Shown here: positions 6,898-14,769 of the stretch, piece after piece
Numbering within the stretch: the stretch's first letter is position 1
Layout: each line of letters begins with the position of its first letter
Assembly: GCA_013286985.1 (NCBI GenBank)
Contig: JABDEQ010000051.1
Location: 1-19,866, forward strand
DNA from: Bacteroidota bacterium
GTDB taxonomy: Bacteria > Bacteroidota > Bacteroidia > Sphingobacteriales > Sphingobacteriaceae
DNA length: 19,866 nucleotides
Direction of reading: 5' to 3'
Made by a program: the position numbers and the translations under genes
The notes under the pieces: model-generated
What the model was told of the DNA's origin: nothing
Database searches by the model: none
Seen by the model: only the letters and a program-made list of their open reading frames with translations

Positions 6898-7830
6898 ATG
6901 AAAAAAATGCTGTTACTATCGGTCTTATTCTGCTGCCCGGTATGGTTAATGGCTCAAATTAATTTAGATATAAAAAATAAGAAAATCAGTTTTTTTAAGG
7001 CCCTTGAAAGCCAAAATAAAAGCAAGCAGATAAAAAATAAATCAAATTACATCAATCGCTTTGATGTTAATCAACCCATAATTTATAGCCGAAAACAAGC
7101 CAACCTGCCCGATTTATTGGTTTACTACTATACTATAAAAAAGGACTCGACCATTGATTATATCCTATACGAATGGCAGGATACCAGCACAGCCGTTATG
7201 GCACAGGCGCAAATGAAATACTATTTTAACAAGTACAATGAACTAGTCGCTCAAATTAGTGCCAAATATGGAAGAAGCCAGTCTGACGGTAATTTGAAAG
7301 ATAGCTCGTTAATTGAGAAAGACTATTTACGGCAGGCCGATTGGTGGACAAATGATGCGGCGTACGTGGAAGCTTACGTTGTTTTGTCCAATAAGCACTC
7401 GGTTATGCGAAATATAAGAGTATTGCCAACGCATACCATAAGGGTGTTTGTAAGGACTCCATCCATTGAACATGGCCCGCAAGCTTTGTCGAGAGACAAA
7501 GCACAACAGCTTGACGATAAGGTCCAACTATTTTTAAAGGGTCTTTTTATGGGTGATTTTGATGACTCGCGGAAATTTATAGCGCCAAAGGTAGCTGCCC
7601 GCGTTAACGATGAACAGTTTGATAAGTTAAAGGAAGCTATACAAAATGATACATGGCAGTTAGATCAAAATGGCAAGCAAGTAGCTGTATCGGGTAAATT
7701 GTATACCAGCCTCAGGTACGTAAGACGTGCGGATACAGCCAAACAGGCTTTGGATATATTAAATATCTTGTTTGATGATGACGATAAAATTATAGCCGTG
7801 CAGCCGTTTAAAAAAACGGGCATCCAATAA
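6898..7830 (+). CDS. Exported protein of unknown function
   Basis: I do not recognise this 310-residue protein. It starts with a clear signal peptide, MKKMLLLSVLFCCPVWLMA, cleaved before Gln20, so it is periplasmic or secreted. Residues 21-55 are rich in Lys and Asn. A middle region has 'LLVYYYTIKKDSTIDYILYEW'. The C-terminal part (about 205-300) has 'FLKGLFMGDFDDSRKFIAPKVAARV' and a beta-rich end, faintly like small NTF2-like or DUF3887-type domains; that resemblance is a guess. There is no membrane segment after the signal peptide. It lies 19 nt after the DUF1801-like gene and 28 nt before the carboxylase gene, all on one strand. Neither neighbour suggests its role. Confidence 0.75.
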   Translation: MKKMLLLSVLFCCPVWLMAQINLDIKNKKISFFKALESQNKSKQIKNKSNYINRFDVNQPIIYSRKQANLPDLLVYYYTIKKDSTIDYILYEWQDTSTAVMAQAQMKYYFNKYNELVAQISAKYGRSQSDGNLKDSSLIEKDYLRQADWWTNDAAYVEAYVVLSNKHSVMRNIRVLPTHTIRVFVRTPSIEHGPQALSRDKAQQLDDKVQLFLKGLFMGDFDDSRKFIAPKVAARVNDEQFDKLKEAIQNDTWQLDQNGKQVAVSGKLYTSLRYVRRADTAKQALDILNILFDDDDKIIAVQPFKKTGIQ

Positions 7831-7858
7831 TTAAAAATATACCTGCTGAAAAACCCTT

Positions 7859-9487
7859 ATGGACATTGACTTTAATAAAAACGAGGATATCAATAAACAG
7901 CTTGTTTACGAGCTGAAAACCAAACTTAAAAAGGTATACGCCGGTGGCGGCGAAAAGGCAGCCGCCAAACAAAAGGAAAAGGGCAAAATGCTTGCCCGCG
8001 AGCGTGTTGCTTACCTGCTGGACAAAGACAAACCCTGGCTGGAAGTAGGCGCCTTTGCCGGTGAAGATATGTATCCGGAACACGGCGGTTGCCCATCGGG
8101 AGGAGTTATTTGTGGTATTGGTTATGTATCGGGAAGGCAATGCGTGGTGGTAGCCAATGATGCCACCGTTAAAGCGGGAGCCTGGTTCCCCATTACGGCC
8201 AAAAAGAACCTGCGCGCGCAAGAAATAGCCATGGAAAACCGCCTGCCTATCATCTATCTGGTTGATTCGGCCGGTGTCTATTTGCCTTTGCAAGATGAGA
8301 TTTTTCCGGATAAAGAACATTTTGGCCGCATCTTTCGCAATAATGCCATCATGAGCAGCATGGGTATTATTCAAATTGCTGCCATTATGGGTTCGTGCGT
8401 GGCGGGTGGTGCCTATTTGCCCATTATGAGCGATGAGGCCATGATTGTAGAAGGTACAGGTTCGGTTTTCCTGGCAGGATCTTACCTGGTTAAATCGGCC
8501 ATTGGCGAGGATGTAGACAATGAAACCCTGGGTGGTGCCACTACCCAATGCGAAATATCGGGCGTAACCGACTATAAGCATCCCAATGATCAGGCCTGTT
8601 TAGATTCTATACGCAATATTATGAGCATGACCGGCGATTTTCCCAAAGCAGGATTCGACAGGGTAAAACCATCGGCCCCCAAATTAGAAGAAAAGGATAT
8701 TTACGGCTTACTGCCCGATAACCGCGAAAAGGCTTACGATATGATGGAGATTGTTTTACGGCTGCTGGATAACTCCGAATTTGAAGAATACAAGGCAGGT
8801 TATGGTCAATCCATTATCTGTGGCCTTGGCCGTGTTGACGGCTGGGCGGTGGGCATTGTTGCCAACGAACGCAAAGTAATTAAATCAAAAAAAGGAGAGA
8901 TGCAGTTTGGCGGCGTCATCTATTCCGACTCGGCCGATAAAGCTACCCGCTTTATTATGAACTGTAACCAAAAGAAAATTCCGTTGGTGTTTTTGCAGGA
9001 TGTTACCGGCTTTATGGTGGGCAGCCGCGCCGAGCATGGCGGCATTATCAAGGACGGTGCCAAAATGGTAAATGCCGTTGCCAATTCCGTAGTGCCTAAG
9101 TTTACCATTGTAATAGGCAACTCATACGGTGCGGGAAACTATGCCATGTGTGGCAAGGCTTACGATCCAAGGTTAATTTATGCGTGGCCATCGGCCAAAA
9201 TAGCGGTAATGGGCGGTGCCTCGGCCGCTAAAACCCTGGTGCAGATACAAGCCGCCGGACTAAAAGCCAAAGGCGAGGAAGTTGATGCCCAAAAAGAAGC
9301 CGAACTGCTGAAACAAACCACCGATCGTTACAACGCACAAACCACCCCATACTATGCCTCGGCCAGGCTTTGGGTTGATGGTATTATTGATCCGCTGGAG
9401 ACCCGCAAAGTAATATCAATGGGCATTGAAGCCGCCAATCATGCACCCATTGAAAAAGCTTTTAATGTAGGGATAATACAGACATAG
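7859..9487 (+). CDS. Acyl-CoA carboxylase, carboxyltransferase (beta) subunit
   Basis: This 542-residue protein is a biotin-dependent carboxyltransferase of the crotonase fold. It moves CO2 from carboxybiotin to an acyl-CoA such as methylcrotonyl-CoA or propionyl-CoA. The N-terminal half has 'KGKMLARERVAYLLD', 'GGVICGIGYVSGRQCVVVANDATVKAG' and 'YLVDSAGVYLPLQDEIFPD', with the 'FPD..HFGRIFRNNA' segment closest to methylcrotonyl-CoA carboxylase beta subunits. The oxyanion region is 'GSCVAGGAYLP'. The C-terminal half has 'FLQDVTGFMVGSRAEHGGIIKDGAKMV' and 'GNSYGAGNYAMCGKAYDPRLIYAWP'. The length is normal for the family. No biotin carboxylase or biotin carrier gene is in the window, so its alpha partner must be encoded elsewhere. 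Leucine breakdown is the most likely role but propionyl-CoA cannot be excluded. Confidence 0.93.
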   Translation: MDIDFNKNEDINKQLVYELKTKLKKVYAGGGEKAAAKQKEKGKMLARERVAYLLDKDKPWLEVGAFAGEDMYPEHGGCPSGGVICGIGYVSGRQCVVVANDATVKAGAWFPITAKKNLRAQEIAMENRLPIIYLVDSAGVYLPLQDEIFPDKEHFGRIFRNNAIMSSMGIIQIAAIMGSCVAGGAYLPIMSDEAMIVEGTGSVFLAGSYLVKSAIGEDVDNETLGGATTQCEISGVTDYKHPNDQACLDSIRNIMSMTGDFPKAGFDRVKPSAPKLEEKDIYGLLPDNREKAYDMMEIVLRLLDNSEFEEYKAGYGQSIICGLGRVDGWAVGIVANERKVIKSKKGEMQFGGVIYSDSADKATRFIMNCNQKKIPLVFLQDVTGFMVGSRAEHGGIIKDGAKMVNAVANSVVPKFTIVIGNSYGAGNYAMCGKAYDPRLIYAWPSAKIAVMGGASAAKTLVQIQAAGLKAKGEEVDAQKEAELLKQTTDRYNAQTTPYYASARLWVDGIIDPLETRKVISMGIEAANHAPIEKAFNVGIIQT

Positions 9488-9490
9488 GGG

Positions 9491-9546
9491 GAGGTTGGTG
9501 ATTAGAGATTAGTGATTGGAGAATAGAGGTTGGTGAGTAGAGATTA
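9491..9546 (+). repeat. Eight 7-bp units (GWGATTA) after the carboxylase stop
   Basis: The sequence divides without gaps into eight heptamers: GAGGTTG, GTGATTA, GAGATTA, GTGATTG, GAGAATA, GAGGTTG, GTGAGTA, GAGATTA. GAG and GTG units partly alternate. It begins 3 nt after the carboxylase stop codon and contains no gene. Confidence 0.8.
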
Positions 9547-9561
9547 GCGTTAAATCCCCAA

Positions 9562-9656
9562 TGTCATGTTGAACTTGTTTCAACACCCCACTTGCTAAGT
9601 GTACACCATGCAATTTACTAATCTTGTTAGGATGTCGAAATAAATTCGGCATGACA
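9562..9656. repeat. 95-bp imperfect palindrome
   Basis: A 24-base arm at 9562-9585 (starting TGTCATGTTGAACTTG) pairs with the arm at 9633-9656 (ending TTCGGCATGACA) at 19 of 24 positions. The centre is about 47 bases with no strong structure. It looks like a non-coding interspersed repeat. It overlaps the upstream extension of the dipeptidase frame, which supports the later start for that gene. Confidence 0.65.
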
Positions 9657-9692
9657 AATCGGTGTATTATGAAATTTTTCTATCTTCCATTC

Positions 9693-10874
9693 ATGAAAAA
9701 ACTCTTACTCCCCATTCTATTACTATCACTAACCAAAGCCATTGCCCAAACACCCGAAGAAATTCACCAACGTGCTATTTTGGTTGATACGCATAACGAC
9801 GTACTATCAAACGAAGTAATAAAAGGCTTTGATATTGGCAAGTTACAACCCAAAGACGTAAGTAACCTCGATTTGGTGCGCGCCAAACAAGGCGGACTGG
9901 ATGCACAGGTTTTTTCTATTTGGTGCGGTCCGCAATATGGCAAAGGCACCGCATTTAAATTCGCCAACCGCGAAATTGATTCCCTTTACGCGCTGATTGC
10001 ACGGTATCCGGATAGGATAACCCTGGTGCGCAATGCGGTAGAGCTGGAAAAAGCTGTAAAAGAAAAGAAAATGGCAGCGTTGATAGGCGTTGAGGGCGGC
10101 CATATGATTGAAGATCGTATAGACTACCTGGATAGTTTGGCTAAACGGGGTATGTGTTACCTAACCCTTACATGGAACAACAGCACATCGTGGGCAAGCT
10201 CCGCGGCAGATGAAACTACCCGTCGCGAGAGCTTAAAACATATTGGCCTTACCGATTATGGCAAGCAAATAGTGCGCCGCATGAATGAGTTGGGTGTAAT
10301 GATTGATCTTTCGCACCCCGGGGAGCAAACTTTTTACGATGTACTGGCTACCACCACCAAGCCGGTAATCGCTTCGCATAGTTGTGCTTATAGCATTAAT
10401 CCTTTCCGCCGCAATTTAAAAGACGCCCAGTTAAAGGCACTGGCCAAAAACGGAGGAGTGGTGTTTGTGAACTTCTACAGTGGCTTTGTTGATAGCACAT
10501 TTGATAAAAAAGCTTCACATTTTTTAACCGTTCATAAGGCTGAATTAGATTCGCTCACCAAAATTTATAACGATGAGGATTTAGCCACAGACAGGTTGTT
10601 TAATATTTACAAAACCGAATCTGACCAGATGCGGCCGCCATTGAGCCTGCTGATTAAACATATCGACTACATTGCCAAACTGATAGGAGTTGACCATGTA
10701 GGCATAGGTTCAGACTTTGATGGCGCGCCATCATACCCTATGGGAATGGACGATGTAACTGATTACCCCAAAATAACCGCCGAGCTTTTAAAACTAGGCT
10801 ATACCGAAAAGGATATTGATAAAATATTGGGCGGCAACTTTTTAAGGGTGCTTAAAGCTAATACAGGAAAATGA
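9693..10874 (+). CDS. Membrane dipeptidase (renal dipeptidase family, peptidase M19)
   Basis: This 393-residue zinc enzyme should hydrolyse dipeptides, including those with a D-residue at the C-terminal side, in the periplasm or outside. The signal peptide MKKLLLPILLLSLTKAIA ends before Gln. Metal-site motifs of the M19 TIM barrel are all present: 'VDTHNDVL' (His34, Asp36), 'IGVEGGHMI' (bridging Glu134), 'MIDLSHPGE' (His208), 'PVIASHSCA' (His229) and 'HVGIGSDFDGA'. 'NPFRRNLKDAQLKALAKNGGVV' is a further family hallmark. In-frame ATGs exist at 9669 and earlier, but the first part lies inside a repeat and the ATG at 9693 opens directly into the signal peptide. The gene stands between two heptamer arrays. 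Confidence 0.93.
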   Translation: MKKLLLPILLLSLTKAIAQTPEEIHQRAILVDTHNDVLSNEVIKGFDIGKLQPKDVSNLDLVRAKQGGLDAQVFSIWCGPQYGKGTAFKFANREIDSLYALIARYPDRITLVRNAVELEKAVKEKKMAALIGVEGGHMIEDRIDYLDSLAKRGMCYLTLTWNNSTSWASSAADETTRRESLKHIGLTDYGKQIVRRMNELGVMIDLSHPGEQTFYDVLATTTKPVIASHSCAYSINPFRRNLKDAQLKALAKNGGVVFVNFYSGFVDSTFDKKASHFLTVHKAELDSLTKIYNDEDLATDRLFNIYKTESDQMRPPLSLLIKHIDYIAKLIGVDHVGIGSDFDGAPSYPMGMDDVTDYPKITAELLKLGYTEKDIDKILGGNFLRVLKANTGK

Positions 10875-10877
10875 TAA

Positions 10878-10969
10878 GAGGTTAGTGATTAGAGACTAGT
10901 GATTAGAGGTTAGGATTTTGATGCCGTTTTTCCAGGTTAACTAATCTCTAACCCCCAACATCTAATCAC
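10878..10969. repeat. Inverted pair of GWGATTA heptamer arrays
   Basis: Five units in the forward sense (GAGGTTA, GTGATTA, GAGACTA, GTGATTA, GAGGTTA; 10878-10912) begin 3 nt after the dipeptidase stop. Four units in the opposite sense (TAATCTC, TAACCCC, CAACATC, TAATCAC) occupy 10942-10969. TTAGTGATTAGA (10883-10893 region) pairs perfectly with TCTAATCACTAA (10961-10972), so the two arrays can form a hairpin in the transcript. Confidence 0.75.
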
Positions 10970-10990
10970 TAAACAGAAGTTTACTACCAA

Positions 10991-11024
10991 TTGACCAATA
11001 ATCACAGCCATTTTGCTAAATTTG
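10991..11024 (+). promoter_or_regulatory. Probable promoter of the thioredoxin reductase gene
   Basis: TTG at 10991-10993 and TAAATTTG at 11017-11024 are separated by 23 nt, fitting the Bacteroidota pattern TTG-N17-23-TAnnTTTG. Transcription would start near 11031, about 14 nt before the ATG at 11045. Confidence 0.6.
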
Positions 11025-11044
11025 CTGTCAAATTTAAAACACTG

Positions 11045-12001
11045 ATGTCTCAAGAGAACGAACACGTTAAATGCCTGATCATTGGGTCGGGTCCTGCCGG
11101 GTATACGGCTGCTATTTATGCTTCGCGTGCTGATTTAAAGCCGGTTATGTATACTGGTTTATTAGCCGGCGGACAGTTAACACAAACTACCGAGGTAGAA
11201 AACTATCCCGGTTATCCGAATGGTATTATGGGTCCCGAAATGATGGAGGATTTCCGTAAACAGGCCGAACGCCTGGGTACTGATATCCGTTATGGCTATG
11301 TGAGTTCGGTTGATTTTTCTGTCCTGCCACATAAAGTAGTGGTTGATGAGGTGAAAACTATATTAGCAGATACGGTTATCATTTCTACCGGAGCATCGGC
11401 CAAATGGTTAGGATTGGATTCTGAACAAAAATACAGTGGCTTTGGTGTTTCGGCATGTGCCGTTTGTGATGGCTTTTTCTTTAAAGGCCAGGATGTAGCT
11501 ATTGTGGGCGCGGGCGATACCGCAGCTGAAGAAGCAACCTATTTGGCCAAACTTTGCCGCAAAGTGTACATGATAGTGCGCCGCGACGAATTCAGGGCAT
11601 CAAAAGCGATGGTGAGCAGGGTGTTAAGTACCCCTAATATTGAGCTATTGTACAATACCGAAACCAAAGAGATTGTAGGCGACGGTCAAAGTGTAACAGG
11701 TGTAACCGTTGTTAACAACAAAACTAACGAAACCAAAACGTTGGATGTTACCGGCTTTTTTGTGGCAATAGGTCATAAGCCCAATACTGATATTTTTAAA
11801 GGCTGGATACACATGGACGAAACGGGCTATATTAAAACCACCCCGGGATCAACCACCACCAATATTGAAGGCGTATTTTGCTGCGGCGACGCCCAGGATC
11901 ATATTTACCGCCAGGCAGTAACCGCTGCGGGTACCGGTTGTATGGCCGCTATTGATGCAGAGCGCTATTTAGCAGCTAAAGAGCACGTGGTAACGGCATA
12001 A
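11045..12001 (+). CDS. trxB: Thioredoxin reductase (NADPH)
   Basis: This 318-residue cytosolic flavoenzyme reduces thioredoxin with NADPH. The FAD-binding motif is 'LIIGSGPAGYTAA' (residues 11-23), followed by 'GGQLTQTTEVENYPG'. The redox-active disulfide is Cys138-Ala-Val-Cys141-Asp-Gly, and the NADPH-binding motif is 'VAIVGAGDTAAEEA' with 'VRRDEFRASK' downstream. 'GVFCCGDAQDHIYRQAVTAAGTGCMAA' closes the FAD domain. Length and order are those of low-molecular-weight bacterial TrxB. The frame extends back to a TTG at 10991, but that would place the predicted promoter inside the gene; the ATG at 11045 gives the normal N-terminus. A heptamer array follows its stop. Confidence 0.95.
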   Translation: MSQENEHVKCLIIGSGPAGYTAAIYASRADLKPVMYTGLLAGGQLTQTTEVENYPGYPNGIMGPEMMEDFRKQAERLGTDIRYGYVSSVDFSVLPHKVVVDEVKTILADTVIISTGASAKWLGLDSEQKYSGFGVSACAVCDGFFFKGQDVAIVGAGDTAAEEATYLAKLCRKVYMIVRRDEFRASKAMVSRVLSTPNIELLYNTETKEIVGDGQSVTGVTVVNNKTNETKTLDVTGFFVAIGHKPNTDIFKGWIHMDETGYIKTTPGSTTTNIEGVFCCGDAQDHIYRQAVTAAGTGCMAAIDAERYLAAKEHVVTA

Positions 12002-12006
12002 CATTG

Positions 12007-12034
12007 GTAATTAGTGATTAAAGGTTAGAGATTT
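12007..12034 (+). repeat. Four 7-bp units (GWGATTA-like) after trxB
   Basis: GTAATTA, GTGATTA, AAGGTTA and GAGATTT follow in strict 7-base phase, starting 5 nt after the trxB stop. It is a shorter, more degenerate version of the arrays at 9491 and 10878. Confidence 0.6.
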
Positions 12035-12186
12035 GCTTTTTTTTGACGGATAGGATTGTGGCTTGATTGAGTCATAAATCCCTAAAAATCATAGCCCATA
12101 TAATCTGAAAAACTTAGTTTTAAAGTAATAGATTACTCCTTTTTTCGTAATATTGATTTTATTAACAAATAAACAATATTACTACC

Positions 12187-12309
12187 ATGGGAAAAGGCGA
12201 TAAGAAAACACGAAAAGGTAAAATTGCAATGGGGTCTTACGGAAAAACAAGGCCGCATGATCTGAAAAAAAGCAAACCTGCTGAAGCTGTAGACGAAGCA
12301 AAAAAATAA
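12187..12309 (+). CDS. 30S ribosomal protein THX (bTHX)
   Basis: A 40-residue basic protein opening MGKGDKKTRKGKIAMGSYGK is a clear member of the THX family, a small polypeptide that sits in a cavity at the top of the 30S head and stabilises RNA there. The family signature 'MGKGD+++..GKI..GSYGK.RP' is present. The C-terminal third (residues 27-40) is a Lys/Ala/Glu-rich tail, longer than the Thermus form. The start is an ATG preceded by an AT-rich leader without a Shine-Dalgarno, and a strong intrinsic terminator follows 6 nt after the stop, so it probably forms its own transcription unit. It is easily missed because of its size. Confidence 0.9.
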   Translation: MGKGDKKTRKGKIAMGSYGKTRPHDLKKSKPAEAVDEAKK

Positions 12310-12314
12310 TAATA

Positions 12315-12346
12315 GCCACCGGGGCACTTAGCCCGGTGGCTTTTTT
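12315..12346 (+). terminator. Rho-independent terminator after the THX gene
   Basis: A perfect 9-bp GC-rich stem, GCCACCGGG (12315-12323) with CCCGGTGGC (12332-12340), has an 8-nt loop and is followed directly by TTTTTTGTTT. Confidence 0.93.
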
Positions 12347-12439
12347 GTTTGATACAGATTTTTTACATCTGTAAATATTGTTTTTTTCTAAATTCTGTTA
12401 ACTTCACGGCCTTGAAATTAACAGTGTTACCCTCATTTT

Positions 12440-14761
12440 ATGTTTAAAAAGATTTTTTATCCGCTTTGTGTAGTCATGGCAGTATGTACTGGTATGGCCA
12501 ACGCGCAGGACAGTGATCCCAATATGGGCATCATTCCGGCTCCCGTATCCTTAAAAAAAGGTCAGGGCGAGTTTGTTTTAAGTCAGCAAACCGTTCTGCT
12601 TGCCGATACGGTTACCAACAAAGCGGTGGTTTTTTTAACAGATTACATTCAAAATAAAACTATGCTGCATGTGCAGCTTAAACAAAATACGGGAGCCGCC
12701 ACAACAAACAGCGTGGTACTTACCTCGGCAGGTACCGATGGCTTGCCGGCTGATGGCTACCGCTTAACCATTTCGCCGACGCAAATAATTATTGCGGGCA
12801 AAGGCGCCGGTTTGTTCTACGGCATCCAAACGTTAATACAGCTTATACCGGCTAATCGTGCTGCAACCGTTAACCTGCCTTGTGTACAGATTGAGGATTA
12901 TCCCCGTTTTGGCTATCGTGGTTTAATGCTGGATGTATGCCGTCACTTTTTCCCGGTAGAGTTTGTTAAAAAATACATCGACCTGATGGCTGCTTACAAG
13001 CTTAATAACTTTCATTGGCATTTAACTGATGACCAGGGATGGCGCATCGAAATAAAAAAATATCCAAAACTAACTCAAATTGCCAGTCAGCGCGCGCAAA
13101 CGGTAATTGGAAACTATCACGACCGTACGCCACAACAATTTGATAATACGCCTTACGGTGGTTATTATACCCAGGATCAGATTCGTGAAGTGGTTAAATA
13201 CGCTGCCGACAGATACATTAATGTAGTGCCCGAAATTGAAATGCCCGGTCACTCAGAAGCTGCTTTGGCTGCTTACCCGGAGCTGAGCTGCGATCCGTCG
13301 CAAACTTATAAGGTGGCCGAAACATGGGGTGTATTTCATGATATTTATTGCCCATCTGACAAAACATTTGCCTTTTTGCAGGATGTTTTAACCGAAGTGA
13401 TGGATTTGTTCCCGAGCAAATATATTCACGTTGGTGGTGATGAAGCACCGAAAGATGTTTGGAAGAAATCGGAATTTTGCCAGAAATTGATCAAAAAGCT
13501 GGGCCTAAAAGACGACAAAACAGGCAGTAAGGAAGATAAGCTTCAAAGCTATTTTATACAGCGCATGGAGAAATTTGTAAACTCCAAAGGACGTAGTATT
13601 ATTGGTTGGGACGAGATTTTGGAAGGTGGTTTATCGCCCAATGCTACTGTAATGAGTTGGAGAGGTGAAGCAGGCGGCATCGCGGCAGCACAACAAAACC
13701 ATAACGTGATAATGACTCCCGGCAGTGGCGGTTTGTATATTGATCATGCACAGGGTAAAAACGAACCACTGAGCATTGGTGGTAATGAGCCTTTAACAAA
13801 AATATACAGTTATAACCCTATACCGGCGGTTTTAACGCCCGATCAGCAAAAATACATTGTTGGTGTACAGGCCAATTTGTGGACAGAATATATCCCAACA
13901 GAAAGCAAGGTTGAATACATGATACTGCCACGTGTTTTGGCCCTGTCGGAAGTGGCATGGTCGCCACTCGCAAATAAAAATTATAACGATTTTGCCAATG
14001 CCCGCCTGCCATTGCATTTGGGTAAACTGGATAATGCTAAATTTAATTATCATGTACCAACTGCCATTGGCGGTGTTGATACCATTATGTTTGGTTCAAC
14101 TTTAAATGTAACCCTGAAGCCATCGGTAGCAGGCGCAACCGTTTATTATACTATAGATGGCTATGATCCGGGATTAACCGATATGCCTTATACCGTCCCG
14201 ATGAATTATGAGGTACCGCAGGATCAGTATCGCGAGCTGAAAACCATCGTGATTACCCCATTGGGCAAAAGAAGCCAGATAACACGGGCGGTTATGTACA
14301 ACAAATCGCCGCTTGCATCCGTAAACTACCAGGGAACGGGTAAAGGATTGAAATACGAACTGTTCAGTGGCGATTTTACCAGCGTGGCGCAGCTCAACGA
14401 TGAAGCCGCTTCCATTGACACCGGCACTACCCAAACTTTTACCACATCGGCCTTCAAAAAAAATATAAAGGGCTTTGGAGTAATATACAACGGTTTTATC
14501 CGTATTGATAGTGACGATGTTTATGGCTTTACTACTTCATCAGCAAACGGCTCGGCTTTATTGATTGATGGTCAGCCTGTTGTTGATAATGACGGTAAGC
14601 ACGGCGTTTTTGATCAGGGCGGGGCGGTTCCGCTGTTAAAAGGTTATCATAAAATAACCGTTAAATATTTTGATACAGGTAATGCGGGCAGCTTGCGGGT
14701 GTTTATGACCCTTCCGGGCAAACCAAAAGGCGAGCTTACACCCGACACCCTGTTTAATTAA
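12440..14761 (+). CDS. GH20 beta-N-acetylhexosaminidase with C-terminal PA14-like domain
   Basis: This 773-residue exported enzyme removes terminal N-acetylglucosamine or N-acetylgalactosamine from glycans, chitin fragments or peptidoglycan pieces. The signal peptide is residues 1-22. A GH20b-like alpha/beta domain covers about 30-155 ('IIPAPVSLKKGQGEF'). The catalytic barrel covers about 158-510, with 'RGLMLDVCRHFFPVEFVK', 'NFHWHLTDDQGWRIEI', 'VVPEIEMPGHSEAALAAYP', 'YIHVGGDEAPKD' (catalytic pair Asp334-Glu335) and 'IGWDEILEGGL'. A chitobiase C-terminal-like beta domain follows ('TVYYTIDGYDPG', about 550-620), then a PA14-like module (about 635-765, 'KGFGVIYNGFIRIDSDDVYGF', 'LLKGYHKITVKYFD') that probably binds sugar. 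It is followed after 8 nt by the lipoprotein gene, so the two are very likely one transcript. A short AT-rich gap precedes it, without a clear promoter box. Confidence 0.94.
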   Translation: MFKKIFYPLCVVMAVCTGMANAQDSDPNMGIIPAPVSLKKGQGEFVLSQQTVLLADTVTNKAVVFLTDYIQNKTMLHVQLKQNTGAATTNSVVLTSAGTDGLPADGYRLTISPTQIIIAGKGAGLFYGIQTLIQLIPANRAATVNLPCVQIEDYPRFGYRGLMLDVCRHFFPVEFVKKYIDLMAAYKLNNFHWHLTDDQGWRIEIKKYPKLTQIASQRAQTVIGNYHDRTPQQFDNTPYGGYYTQDQIREVVKYAADRYINVVPEIEMPGHSEAALAAYPELSCDPSQTYKVAETWGVFHDIYCPSDKTFAFLQDVLTEVMDLFPSKYIHVGGDEAPKDVWKKSEFCQKLIKKLGLKDDKTGSKEDKLQSYFIQRMEKFVNSKGRSIIGWDEILEGGLSPNATVMSWRGEAGGIAAAQQNHNVIMTPGSGGLYIDHAQGKNEPLSIGGNEPLTKIYSYNPIPAVLTPDQQKYIVGVQANLWTEYIPTESKVEYMILPRVLALSEVAWSPLANKNYNDFANARLPLHLGKLDNAKFNYHVPTAIGGVDTIMFGSTLNVTLKPSVAGATVYYTIDGYDPGLTDMPYTVPMNYEVPQDQYRELKTIVITPLGKRSQITRAVMYNKSPLASVNYQGTGKGLKYELFSGDFTSVAQLNDEAASIDTGTTQTFTTSAFKKNIKGFGVIYNGFIRIDSDDVYGFTTSSANGSALLIDGQPVVDNDGKHGVFDQGGAVPLLKGYHKITVKYFDTGNAGSLRVFMTLPGKPKGELTPDTLFN

Positions 14762-14769
14762 ACCATTAA

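Noticed and set aside
7808..8581. A 257-codon open frame on the minus strand.
   Set aside because: It lies opposite the well-supported carboxyltransferase gene, and its product has no recognisable motifs. It is an antisense shadow.
7859..9487. Assigning the carboxyltransferase specifically as methylcrotonyl-CoA carboxylase (mccB).
   Set aside because: The sequence leans that way, but no partner subunit or leucine-pathway gene is present to separate it from propionyl-CoA carboxylase.
9491..10969. Regularly repeated short units that might suggest a CRISPR array.
   Set aside because: The units are 7 bp, contiguous and without spacers, and there are no cas genes. This is a short tandem repeat.
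10991..11044. Upstream TTG start for thioredoxin reductase.
   Set aside because: The extension contains the likely -33 and -7 boxes, and the normal TrxB N-terminus starts at the ATG at 11045.
12133..12327. A 64-codon minus-strand frame with a hydrophobic appearance.
   Set aside because: It is antisense to the THX gene and crosses its terminator; the THX match is far stronger.
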